Assembly: GCA_002482565.1 (NCBI GenBank) | Contig: DLGG01000158.1 | Span: 752 to 7,480 of the forward strand | Length of the DNA stretch: 6,729 nt | Reading direction: 5' to 3' | Origin: Solidesulfovibrio magneticus | GTDB taxonomy: Bacteria; Desulfobacterota; Desulfovibrionia; Desulfovibrionales; Desulfovibrionaceae | Shown here: positions 1-5,850 of the stretch, in pieces | Numbering within the stretch: the first letter of the stretch is position 1 | How the letters are laid out: each line of letters starts with the position of its first letter | Translations under genes and position numbers: made by a program | The notes under the pieces: model-generated | Told to the model about the DNA's origin: nothing | Database searches by the model: none | Seen by the model: the letters and a program-made list of their open reading frames with translations, nothing else

Positions 1-511
1 GGCAGCGCGACAGCACCGTGACCGGCACCTTGCGGAGTTCGGTGGTCGCGAACACGAACTTCACATGCGGCGGCGGCTCCTCCAGCGTCTTCAGGAAGGC
101 GTTGAAGGCGCTCGTCGAGAGCATGTGGACTTCGTCGATGATGAAGACCTTGTAGCGACTGTTGAGCGGCGCGTAGCCCACGTCTTCCTTGAGACGCCTG
201 GCGTCGTCGACCTTGCCGTGGGTGGCGGCGTCGATCTCGATGACGTCGGGCGAGACCCCGGCCGTGATCTGGCGGCACTGGGAGCAGACGTTGCAAGGTT
301 CGCCCGTGGGCGCGGTCTCGCAGTTGAGCGCCTTGGCCAGCACCCGGGCCAGGGTGGTCTTGCCCACGCCGCGCGTGCCGCTGAAAAGATAGGCCGGCGC
401 GATGCGGTCCTCGGCCGCAGCCCGGGACAGGATGCGCTTGACGGCGTCCTGCCCGGCCACGTCGGCGAAACGCTGGGGCCGGTATTTGGCGGTAAGACTG
501 ATTGTGCTCAT
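1..511 (-). CDS. dnaX: DNA polymerase III subunit tau/gamma (DnaX), N-terminal part
   Basis: Clamp-loader ATPase subunit that opens the beta clamp and loads it onto primed DNA in the replisome. Only the first 170 codons are present; the rest lies past the left edge. Visible motifs, in order: the KYRPQRF opening at residues 9-15; Walker A GTRGVGKT at 45-52; a four-cysteine zinc module at C64, C73, C76 and C79; IEIDAAT at 91-97; Walker B-type IIDEVHML at 124-131; LKTLEEPP at 140-147; FATTE at 154-158; and LSRC at 167-170, where the SRC arginine is the family's arginine finger. Spacing follows E. coli DnaX closely. The start is ATG at 511, placed by the normal bacterial N-terminus. It has no good Shine-Dalgarno: the nearest GGAG (529-532) is 17 bases away, so initiation may depend on coupling to ilvE, whose stop is 48 bp upstream. 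Any tau/gamma frameshift site would be outside the window. Confidence 0.97.
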   Translation of the reverse strand, partial: MSTISLTAKYRPQRFADVAGQDAVKRILSRAAAEDRIAPAYLFSGTRGVGKTTLARVLAKALNCETAPTGEPCNVCSQCRQITAGVSPDVIEIDAATHGKVDDARRLKEDVGYAPLNSRYKVFIIDEVHMLSTSAFNAFLKTLEEPPPHVKFVFATTELRKVPVTVLSRC

Positions 512-559
512 CGAGGCAGTCCGGGCGGCTCCGATACGGTCGCAACCGCCCGGAAACGG

Positions 560-1486
560 TTACAGGCTGTAACGGCGCAGCCAGCCGGCGTAGGCCGGGT
601 TCTCGCCCTTGACCACCTTGAAGAAGGCGGCCTGCAGGGCCTTGGCCACCGGTCCGGCATGGCCTTCGCCGATGACCCGGCGATCAAGCTCGCGGATGGG
701 GGTCAGCTCAGCGGCGGTGCCGGAGAAAAAGGCCTCGTCGGCCATGTAGACTTCGTCGCGGGTGAACAGCTGCTCCACCACGGTGTAGCCAAGCTCCTTG
801 GCCAGGGTGATGAGGCTGTCGCGGGTGATGCCGGCCAGGATGGAGGTCAGGGGCGGGGTCTTGATGACGCCTTTTTTGACGATAAAGACGTTTTCGCCCG
901 AGCCTTCGGCCACGTAGCCGGTGGGATCGAGAAGCAGGGCCTCGTCGTAGCCGTCGGCCAGGGCCTCGGTCTTGGCCAGCACGGAGTTGACGTAGTTGCC
1001 GGCCACCTTGGCCTTGGTCATCATGACGTTGACGTGGTGGCGGGTGTAGCTCGAGGTGCAGATGCGGATGCCGCGCTCCAGGGCCTCGGCGCCAAGGTAA
1101 GCGCCCCAGGGCCACACGGCGATGGCCACGCGCACCGGGTTGGGGCCGGGGTTGACGCCCATGGCCTCGCCGGAGCCGATGAAAATCAGCGGCCGGATGT
1201 AGCCGGCGGTCATTTTATTGGCCTTAAGCGTCTCGACGCAGGCCTCGGCCAGCTCTTCGTGGCTGAAGGGAACCTTCATGCCCATGACCTTGGCCGAGCC
1301 GAGCAGGCGCTCGATATGCTCGTCCAGGCGGAAAACGGCCGACGAGCCGTCGGTGCATTCGTAGGCCCGGATGCCCTCGAACACGCCCACGCCGTAATGC
1401 AGCGTATGGGTCAGGACATGCACGTTGGCCTGGTCCCAGGGCACCATCGCGCCGTCCATCCAGATGAAATCAGTCCGAACACCCAT
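560..1486 (-). CDS. ilvE: Branched-chain amino acid aminotransferase
   Basis: Cytosolic PLP enzyme (EC 2.6.1.42) that interconverts Leu, Ile and Val with their 2-oxo acids using glutamate/2-oxoglutarate; it is the last step of branched-chain amino acid synthesis. The 308-residue length matches the roughly 309 residues of E. coli IlvE. Fold-type IV aminotransferase landmarks are all present: HYGVGVFEGIRAY at 30-42; YIRPLIF at 96-102; MGVNP at 109-113; WPWGAYLG at 125-132; the PLP Schiff-base lysine, most likely K160 just before VAGNY; the cofactor-contacting EGSGEN at 194-199; GITRD at 219-223; and SGTAAELTP at 255-263. The start at 1486 is chosen because GAGGG sits 7 bases upstream and the residues after it align with family N-termini. 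A further ATG at 1573 would add 29 residues but has no ribosome binding site. dnaX follows after 48 bp, suggesting an operon. Confidence 0.97.
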   Translation of the reverse strand: MGVRTDFIWMDGAMVPWDQANVHVLTHTLHYGVGVFEGIRAYECTDGSSAVFRLDEHIERLLGSAKVMGMKVPFSHEELAEACVETLKANKMTAGYIRPLIFIGSGEAMGVNPGPNPVRVAIAVWPWGAYLGAEALERGIRICTSSYTRHHVNVMMTKAKVAGNYVNSVLAKTEALADGYDEALLLDPTGYVAEGSGENVFIVKKGVIKTPPLTSILAGITRDSLITLAKELGYTVVEQLFTRDEVYMADEAFFSGTAAELTPIRELDRRVIGEGHAGPVAKALQAAFFKVVKGENPAYAGWLRRYSL

Positions 1487-1493
1487 GATCCAA

Positions 1494-1498
1494 CCCTC
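1494..1498 (-). promoter_or_regulatory. Ribosome binding site of ilvE
   Basis: GAGGG on the minus strand, 7 bases before the ATG at 1486. It decides the start between this ATG and the longer reading frame opening at 1573. Confidence 0.8.
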
Positions 1499-1506
1499 GT
1501 GCTGGA

Positions 1507-1569
1507 GCGTTTCCCGGGGAGCTTCCCGGATGGCGTCATGATGGCGCCGCATACCCGAAACGGAAACGC
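1507..1569 (-). repeat. Inverted repeat in the ilvE upstream region
   Basis: Perfect 8-bp arms, GCGTTTCC at 1507-1514 and GGAAACGC at 1562-1569, are separated by 47 bases. Between them lie a short CCGGG/CCCGG hairpin (1514-1518 with 1525-1529, 6-base loop) and a GGCG/CGCC pair (1532-1535 with 1545-1548). The distal arm overlaps the expected transcription start of the ilvE promoter, so paired operator half-sites are about as likely as an RNA stem. In GC-rich DNA, arms of this size may also be chance. Confidence 0.35.
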
Positions 1570-1572
1570 CCA

Positions 1573-1601
1573 TGTGTAGGCGCTTTGCCAGGCCGGGTCA
1601 A
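1573..1601 (-). promoter_or_regulatory. Candidate sigma-70 promoter for ilvE-dnaX
   Basis: On the minus strand, TTGACC (1596-1601, five of six matches to the -35 consensus) is followed after 17 bases by TACACA (1573-1578, three of six matches to TATAAT). Spacing is ideal but the -10 is weak. It lies 15 bases after the chemoreceptor stop codon and would start transcription near 1566, giving an ilvE leader of about 80 bases. I see no intrinsic terminator between the chemoreceptor and ilvE, so read-through is also possible. Confidence 0.4.
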
Positions 1602-1615
1602 GGCGGCGCGGTCGA

Positions 1616-3397
1616 TCAGGACGGCAGGGCCGTGAGGTTTCCTTCGCCCCGCAGCTCCTCGATGAGCGCCTCGATGATCCTGGCCTGCTCGGACAGGTCG
1701 GCCACGGCCCCGGCCGCCTGCTCCATGGCCTCGGCCGTGTCCATGGACACCGTGCCCACGGCGGCCACGGCCGCCTCGATGGAATCCGAGGCCGCCGACT
1801 GCTGTTGGGAGGCGGCGGCGATGGAGCGCACCTGATCCGAAGCCGTTTCCACGAGCCCCACGATGGCGGTCAAAGCCTGGCCGGACTCCCCGGCCAGCTG
1901 GTTGGCCGATTCGATGGCGGCCACGGCTTCGCCCACGCCGGACACGCTGCGGCGCGCCCCGGCCTGGATGTCGCGCACGGCCTGGCCGACCTCGGCCGTG
2001 GCGGCCATGGTTTTTTCGGCCAGTTTTCGGACCTCGTCGGCGACCACGGCAAAGCCGCGCCCGGCTTCTCCGGCCCGGGCCGCCTCAATGGCGGCGTTAA
2101 GGGCCAGGAGATTGGTCTGGTCGGCGATGTCGGCAATGACGCCAAGCACCCGGCCGATGCCCTCGGCCTGGCCGCCCAGGGCGTCCATGTCCCGGGCCAG
2201 GGTCTGGGCCTTGTCCCGGGCCGTGCCGATGCCGGCCATGGCCCGGCGCACCACGTCGGAACCGTCGTTGGCCTTGTCCCGGGCCGAGGCGGCGGTGGCG
2301 TCTGCGGTAGCCGCGCTTTGGGCCACGTCGAGGACGGTGGCGCTCATCTCGCCCATGGAGGCGGCGGCCTCGGCCAGGCGCGAGGACTGCTCGCGCGAGC
2401 CGTGGGTGGCCCGGTCCACATGGCCCGACAAGGCAGCGGCGGCGGCGGACAGGGTTCCGGCCACTTCGGACAGGCGCTCGGCGGCCTGCTGCATACCGTC
2501 ACGGCGGGCGCGCTCGGCGGCCAGACGCAGCCCGTCGGCTTCTTCCATGGCCTGGCAAGCCTTGGCCGCCTCGCTGGCCGCCTCCTCGCCCCGGGCCGTG
2601 GCCGCGGCGATGTTGTCGCGAAGGGCGGCGAGCATGCGGCGCATGGACGCGGCCAACGCGGCGATTTCGTCGCGGCCGGACACGTCCAGGCGGGCTTCGA
2701 GATCGCCGTCGGCCACGGCCTTGGCAAAGGCCACGCCCTTGCCCAGGGGACGGGTGATGGACAGCGTGATGACGATGCCCAAAGCGGCGGAAAGGAGCAG
2801 GCAGGCGGCCACGGCCGCCGTCAGGAACAGGGTGCGCCGGCGAACGTCGTCCAGGGAGGAAACAGCCAGGGCGTCGGCCTGGCCGCGACGGCGTTCCTGC
2901 AGGAAATTGAGCGCGTCCAGGGCTTTTTTCAGGGAGAGCTGGGACATGCCGATGGACAGGGTGAGCGCGTTGCTGCGCTTGCCGGCGGCGACCAGCTCAA
3001 GCACCTGGGCATTGGTCTTGCGCCAGGCGGCCAGGGCTTCGTTGAAGGCCTTCCACTGGGCCGTCTCTTCCTCGTCCAGGGACATGCGGTCGACGATCTC
3101 GCGCCCGGCGTCGGCCAGGGCCAGACCGGCCCGCAGGTTTTCGCGCTGGCGCTCGAATTCCTTGGAATTGGCCAGTTCCGGCACAAGGATGGTGCGCTCG
3201 GCCGACTGGGCGGCAAGCAGTCCTTCCTTGACCATGCCAAGGCCAGCCACGCAGGGCAAGGCGTCGCCCGTCACCCGGGACAGAGCCGACCCGAGACCGA
3301 CCAGGCCCTGGTAGCCGAGCACCCCCACGACCAGGGTGAGCAGCGCGGTGACGCCCACCAATGTAAACAGTTTGACGCCGACCTTGACGTTGCCCAT
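1616..3397 (-). CDS. Methyl-accepting chemotaxis protein, transmembrane
   Basis: Inner-membrane chemoreceptor that would pass ligand signals to CheA/CheW. It has 593 residues. A first membrane helix spans about 9-30. A periplasmic region (31-187) is mostly helical with repeated Leu/Ala/Glu, consistent with a four-helix-bundle (4HB_MCP-like) sensor. A second membrane helix spans about 189-212. A HAMP domain follows (about 213-263, with ITRPLGK at 214-220 and the conserved Glu of GRDEI at 244). An Ala/Glu/Arg-rich coiled linker (about 264-310) precedes the signalling hairpin. The highly conserved tip runs from about 419 to 463 and includes IADQTNLLALNAAIEAARAG and GRGFAVVADEVRKLAEKT. No CheR/CheB-tethering pentapeptide (NWETF type) ends the protein; the tail is GNLTALPS. 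The start is fixed by AAAGGAG 7 bases upstream. No other chemotaxis gene is in the window, so it is an orphan receptor here and its ligand cannot be read from sequence. Confidence 0.96.
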   Translation of the reverse strand: MGNVKVGVKLFTLVGVTALLTLVVGVLGYQGLVGLGSALSRVTGDALPCVAGLGMVKEGLLAAQSAERTILVPELANSKEFERQRENLRAGLALADAGREIVDRMSLDEEETAQWKAFNEALAAWRKTNAQVLELVAAGKRSNALTLSIGMSQLSLKKALDALNFLQERRRGQADALAVSSLDDVRRRTLFLTAAVAACLLLSAALGIVITLSITRPLGKGVAFAKAVADGDLEARLDVSGRDEIAALAASMRRMLAALRDNIAAATARGEEAASEAAKACQAMEEADGLRLAAERARRDGMQQAAERLSEVAGTLSAAAAALSGHVDRATHGSREQSSRLAEAAASMGEMSATVLDVAQSAATADATAASARDKANDGSDVVRRAMAGIGTARDKAQTLARDMDALGGQAEGIGRVLGVIADIADQTNLLALNAAIEAARAGEAGRGFAVVADEVRKLAEKTMAATAEVGQAVRDIQAGARRSVSGVGEAVAAIESANQLAGESGQALTAIVGLVETASDQVRSIAAASQQQSAASDSIEAAVAAVGTVSMDTAEAMEQAAGAVADLSEQARIIEALIEELRGEGNLTALPS

Positions 3398-3496
3398 GGC
3401 TATGCTCCTTTGTACGACCAGACGCGACGGCGTCCAGGATTCAGCCGGTGGTGTGCGCGCGAAACGCGCCGTCTTCGCAGAGCCGCCGACGCCCTG
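3398..3496. other. Spacer between TPR and chemoreceptor genes
   Basis: This 99-bp non-coding stretch holds the chemoreceptor ribosome binding site, a small perfect hairpin (GACGC at 3421-3425 with GCGTC at 3430-3434), and a GC-rich GCGCG/CGCGC fold near 3457-3470. Neither is followed by a T-run in the direction of transcription, so I do not call a terminator. A TTGACA sits at the TPR stop codon (3495-3500) but lacks a matching -10. Confidence 0.5.
3405..3411 (-). promoter_or_regulatory. Ribosome binding site of the chemoreceptor gene
   Basis: AAAGGAG on the minus strand, 7 bases before the ATG at 3397. It is the strongest Shine-Dalgarno match in the window and fixes the start. Confidence 0.85.
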
Positions 3497-4381
3497 TCAA
3501 TGGTCCTGGTCCGGCGGCGGCGCGTCCAGGACGCCGGGAGGTTTTTCCAGGGTAGCGGCGGAAAGCGGCGGTTCCGTGGCGGCCTCGCCCCGGGCCAGGG
3601 ATTCAAGATAGGCCAGAAAGGCCCGCCCTTCCGGGAATTCGGGATTGAGCCGAAGGGCTTGGCCCAGCATGGCCCGGCAACTTTTCACGCGCCCTTTCTC
3701 AAAAAGCGTGCGGGCCATGTTGTAGAGCAAGTGTTCGTCGGTGTCGCACAGGCGGTAGGCCTGGCTGTAATAGCGCATGGCCTCATCAAACATGCCGAGC
3801 TTGCGCATCTGGATGCCGAATTCGTTGAACAGGTGCTTGTGCTCGGGCGTAAACGCCGCTTCGATGCGCATGATCTTGTGAAAGACCACGTCGGCGTTAT
3901 GCTTCTCCTGGCGCTCCAGATAGGTAAGCCCCAGGCCAAAGGCCGCCCGGACATGTTCCTCGTCCAGTTGCAGTACGCCCTTGTATTCGAATTCGGCGGC
4001 GAAAAGCTCCTGGCGCTCCCGGTGGCCGTCGGCCGCGCTGACCGCCTCCTCCAGCCGGCGCATGACCGGGACGACCTTGTTGAGATAGATTGAGGGTTCG
4101 GGCTGGTATTGGGTGAAAAGCTGCTCGCGGCTGATGGCCCGCCGGGTTCCGGTAGGGATGAAATCGCGGCTCAAGCGCTGCATGAGCACCAGGTCCGAAT
4201 CAGCCGGCTGCTCGGCGTAAAAAAACAGCCGCTGCCCGGCCCGGGCAATGCCGCCGATGCCCAGAAACTTCTGGGATTCAATGGAAAAAACGCCCTTGAC
4301 GGGCTTGTGGCTCGACCGAGGCCTGCTTTGCGGAGAAGTGGGCTGCTGCATAGGGCTTTTCGCTGGTTCTTCCAGATTCAT
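3497..4381 (-). CDS. Tetratricopeptide-repeat protein of unknown function
   Basis: A 294-residue soluble protein with no signal peptide or membrane segment, so probably a cytoplasmic scaffold or adaptor. Residues 1-25 are polar and Pro/Ser-rich. A conserved-looking block follows (about 24-100, from SHKPVKGVFSIES to FTQYQPEPSIYLNKV). TPR-like helix pairs come next: about 127-160 (FEYKGVLQLDEEHVRAAFGL, then LTYLERQ), 161-183, 184-217 (FNEFGIQMRKLGMFDEAMRY) and 218-251 (LLYNMARTLFEKGRVKSCRA, then LRLNPEFPE). The last 30 or so residues are Pro-rich and probably disordered. It resembles Desulfovibrio TPR proteins I know only by memory. The start is uncertain: ATG at 4381 has only a weak GAG upstream, and ATG at 4351 (Met11) is possible. 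It is divergent from the HD-GYP gene and lies 99 bp upstream of the chemoreceptor. The partner is unknown. Confidence 0.88.
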   Translation of the reverse strand: MNLEEPAKSPMQQPTSPQSRPRSSHKPVKGVFSIESQKFLGIGGIARAGQRLFFYAEQPADSDLVLMQRLSRDFIPTGTRRAISREQLFTQYQPEPSIYLNKVVPVMRRLEEAVSAADGHRERQELFAAEFEYKGVLQLDEEHVRAAFGLGLTYLERQEKHNADVVFHKIMRIEAAFTPEHKHLFNEFGIQMRKLGMFDEAMRYYSQAYRLCDTDEHLLYNMARTLFEKGRVKSCRAMLGQALRLNPEFPEGRAFLAYLESLARGEAATEPPLSAATLEKPPGVLDAPPPDQDH

Positions 4382-4413
4382 AGCCGGCTCGGGGGCCTTT
4401 CGGCAAGCGTCAC

Positions 4414-4425
4414 GGCTCAAGAGCC
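4414..4425. repeat. Small palindrome in the divergent promoter region
   Basis: GGCTC-AA-GAGCC: 5-bp perfect arms around a two-base centre, ending 12 bp before the -35 of the HD-GYP promoter and 33 bp before the TPR start. Its position would suit an operator serving one or both divergent genes, but it is short enough to be chance. Confidence 0.3.
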
Positions 4426-4437
4426 AAAGTCGCCGAG

Positions 4438-4467
4438 TTGACAGTTTTTTTTCCCCGCGCGTATAGC
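4438..4467 (+). promoter_or_regulatory. Sigma-70-type promoter for the HD-GYP gene
   Basis: A perfect -35 TTGACA (4438-4443), an 18-bp spacer and a -10 TATAGC (4462-4467, four of six matches). The spacer begins with G followed by eight consecutive T (4445-4452), which stands out in this GC-rich sequence. Transcription would start near 4474, giving a leader of about 60 bases before the ATG at 4534. It is the best promoter match in the window. Confidence 0.65.
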
Positions 4468-4480
4468 CTGTGATGTCGGC

Positions 4481-4518
4481 GCGAAGCCGCCTGGACGAAG
4501 ACGCCCGGGCGGCTTCGC
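4481..4518 (+). promoter_or_regulatory. Strong hairpin in the HD-GYP 5' leader
   Basis: Perfect 11-bp inverted repeat, GCGAAGCCGCC at 4481-4491 and GGCGGCTTCGC at 4508-4518. In RNA the stem extends inward by a U-G pair and two G-C pairs to 14 bp, leaving a 10-base loop (4495-4504). It lies downstream of the predicted transcription start and ends six bases before the GGGA that serves as ribosome binding site. No U-run follows, so it does not look like an intrinsic terminator. A translational control element, RNA-stabilising stem or protein-binding site are all possible. Confidence 0.6.
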
Positions 4519-4533
4519 CTGACGGGAACAACC

Positions 4534-5820
4534 ATGCAGATAGACGAATACCCCATACTGGCGGAACAGCTGTGCCCCGGGCTTTTCATCCGCATCGACG
4601 AGCCCGGTCTGGCCCATCCCTTCCCGCCCAAAGGCTTCAAGCTGCGCACCGACGCCGACGTGGCCAAGGTCATGGCCCTGGGGCTGGCCCACGTTTACTG
4701 CATCCCCGACAAGTCCGACCGCCTGCCCATCTCCCTGGAGGAACTCGACGGCCTGGCCGGCAAACGCCAGAAAGGCCCCTGGTCCGCCGCCCGCACCCCG
4801 GTCTCGGCCGAACTCTCCAGCCTCAAGCGCGAAACCATCGAGCGCAACAAGGACCGGCTGGAACGCTTCGCCGCCTGCGAGAAGCGTTACGAAAAAGCCA
4901 TGGACAAGGTGGTCGAGGCGCTCAAAAAGGTCAGTTCCCCCAACGCCGAGGTCCTGGAAGCGGCCGGCGAGGTGGTGGGCCCCATGGCCGAGACGTTTCT
5001 CTCGGACCTTGACGTGCTCATAAACGTCATGACGGCCAAGATGCGCGACGAAGCCAAGCACTATCATGCCCTCAACGTGGCCGTGCTGTCCATGATGCTG
5101 GCCAAAGAAATGGGTTTGGACAAAGCGGCCATCGAGGAAGTGGGCATTGGTTCGCTTTTCCACGATGTGGGCAAGGGACGCATTCCCATTCAGCGGTTTT
5201 CCAGGGGCAACATGATCACCATGAACAAGGTGCTCAAGGAATACTACATGGAACACCCGAAAATCGGGGCCAAGATGCTGGCCGCCGTGCCCGGGTTTCC
5301 GCCCGCCGCCCAGATGCTGGTGCTCCAGCACCACGAACTCCTCGACGGCACGGGCTTTCCGGGGCGCATCCAAGGCCCGGCCGTGGCGCTCGGAGCGCGC
5401 ATCGCCGCCGTGGCCAACGTCTACGACCGGTTGTGCAACAGCAAGGACGGCGCGCCTGTCCGCACGCCCCACGAAGCCATGAAGGCTCTCTACAAAAAAC
5501 GCGGCCCCCTGGACCCCAAGGCCGTGACCATGTTCATCCGCAAGCTCGGCGTCTATCCGCCGGGTTCCCTGGTCGAGCTCTCCAACACCATGCAGGGCAT
5601 GGTGGTCTCGGCCAATATCCGCGATTCGCTGCGCCCAAGCGTCAAGGTCCACCACCCCGACATTCCCAAGCGCGAAGCCCTCATCATTGATCTGACCATC
5701 GAGACCGAACTGACCGTGGCCAAGGCCCTGCGCCCCGAAGACCTGGCCCCGGACGTGCTGCAATACTTAAACCCCGGCAAGCAGGTTTCCTTCTATGTGG
5801 ACGCCGCGCCCCGGGCCTAG
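4534..5820 (+). CDS. HD-GYP cyclic-di-GMP phosphodiesterase with DUF3391-like N-terminus
   Basis: A 428-residue soluble protein predicted to hydrolyse the second messenger c-di-GMP. Residues 1 to about 125 resemble DUF3391, the usual N-terminal partner of this domain (IDEYPILAEQLCPGLFIRID, then HPFPPKGFKLRTDADV). A helical segment follows, and the HD-GYP domain spans about 155-365. Likely metal ligands by family alignment are H178 (in HALNVAVLS), H210-D211 (SLFHDVGKGRIPIQ, with K214), H241 (EHPKIG), H266-H267 (QHHELLDGTGFPG) and D298 (ANVYDRL). The C-terminal VTMFIRKLGVYPPGSLVELS is also typical. The GYP triplet is GFP here, and A174 occupies the position four before H178 where three-metal enzymes carry Glu, so a two-metal site is more likely. 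All core ligands are intact, so activity is expected. The start ATG has a modest GGGA at 4524-4527. It heads a rightward pair with the gene at 5851. Confidence 0.95.
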   Translation: MQIDEYPILAEQLCPGLFIRIDEPGLAHPFPPKGFKLRTDADVAKVMALGLAHVYCIPDKSDRLPISLEELDGLAGKRQKGPWSAARTPVSAELSSLKRETIERNKDRLERFAACEKRYEKAMDKVVEALKKVSSPNAEVLEAAGEVVGPMAETFLSDLDVLINVMTAKMRDEAKHYHALNVAVLSMMLAKEMGLDKAAIEEVGIGSLFHDVGKGRIPIQRFSRGNMITMNKVLKEYYMEHPKIGAKMLAAVPGFPPAAQMLVLQHHELLDGTGFPGRIQGPAVALGARIAAVANVYDRLCNSKDGAPVRTPHEAMKALYKKRGPLDPKAVTMFIRKLGVYPPGSLVELSNTMQGMVVSANIRDSLRPSVKVHHPDIPKREALIIDLTIETELTVAKALRPEDLAPDVLQYLNPGKQVSFYVDAAPRA

Positions 5821-5840
5821 GCCGCCTTTTTCCCGCCAAC

Positions 5841-5844
5841 GGAG
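5841..5844 (+). promoter_or_regulatory. Ribosome binding site of the gene starting at GTG 5851
   Basis: GGAG exactly 6 bases before GTG 5851. It supports the GTG start over the in-frame ATG at 5884, which has no comparable site. Confidence 0.7.
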
Positions 5845-5850
5845 CCGCTC

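Noticed and set aside
1487..1573. Longer ilvE starting at ATG 1573
   Set aside because: No ribosome binding site precedes it, it overlaps the predicted promoter, and the extra 29 residues do not fit the family N-terminus. ATG 1486 has GAGGG at ideal spacing.
65..1579. 504-codon plus-strand open frame
   Set aside because: Antisense to dnaX and ilvE, both of which have unmistakable family motifs. Its Gly/His/Ala-rich translation has no recognisable domain and is what GC-rich antisense codons produce.
3421..3434. Small hairpin as a terminator between the TPR and chemoreceptor genes
   Set aside because: Only 5 bp of stem and no T-run downstream on the minus strand; it lies close to the chemoreceptor ribosome binding site.
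3495..3500. TTGACA on the minus strand as a chemoreceptor promoter
   Set aside because: A perfect -35 hexamer overlapping the TPR stop codon, but the sequence 16-18 bases downstream (CGAAGA region) is GC-rich and does not resemble a -10.
1805..4093. 762-codon plus-strand open frame, plus a 483-codon frame at 1863-3314
   Set aside because: Both run antisense across the chemoreceptor, and the longer one also across the TPR gene, ignoring the gene boundary. Composition is low-complexity Gly/His/Ala/Arg/Ser with no domain. They are shadows of high-GC third positions.
4382..4531. Longer TPR protein starting at ATG 4531
   Set aside because: The extension would run through the whole divergent promoter region, including the leader hairpin and T8 run, and yields an Arg/Ser-rich segment unlike the rest of the protein.
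4474..4533. Possible class I c-di-GMP riboswitch (GEMM) upstream of HD-GYP
   Set aside because: The GCGAAGCC stretch loosely recalls the GCAAAGCC part of GEMM, and the context is tempting. The paired conserved strand, tetraloop and receptor are not visible, and the element is one simple stem of under 40 bases.
4417..5763. 448-codon minus-strand open frame
   Set aside because: Antisense to HD-GYP, which has all catalytic motifs in order. The translation is rich in Gly, His and Val with no family resemblance.
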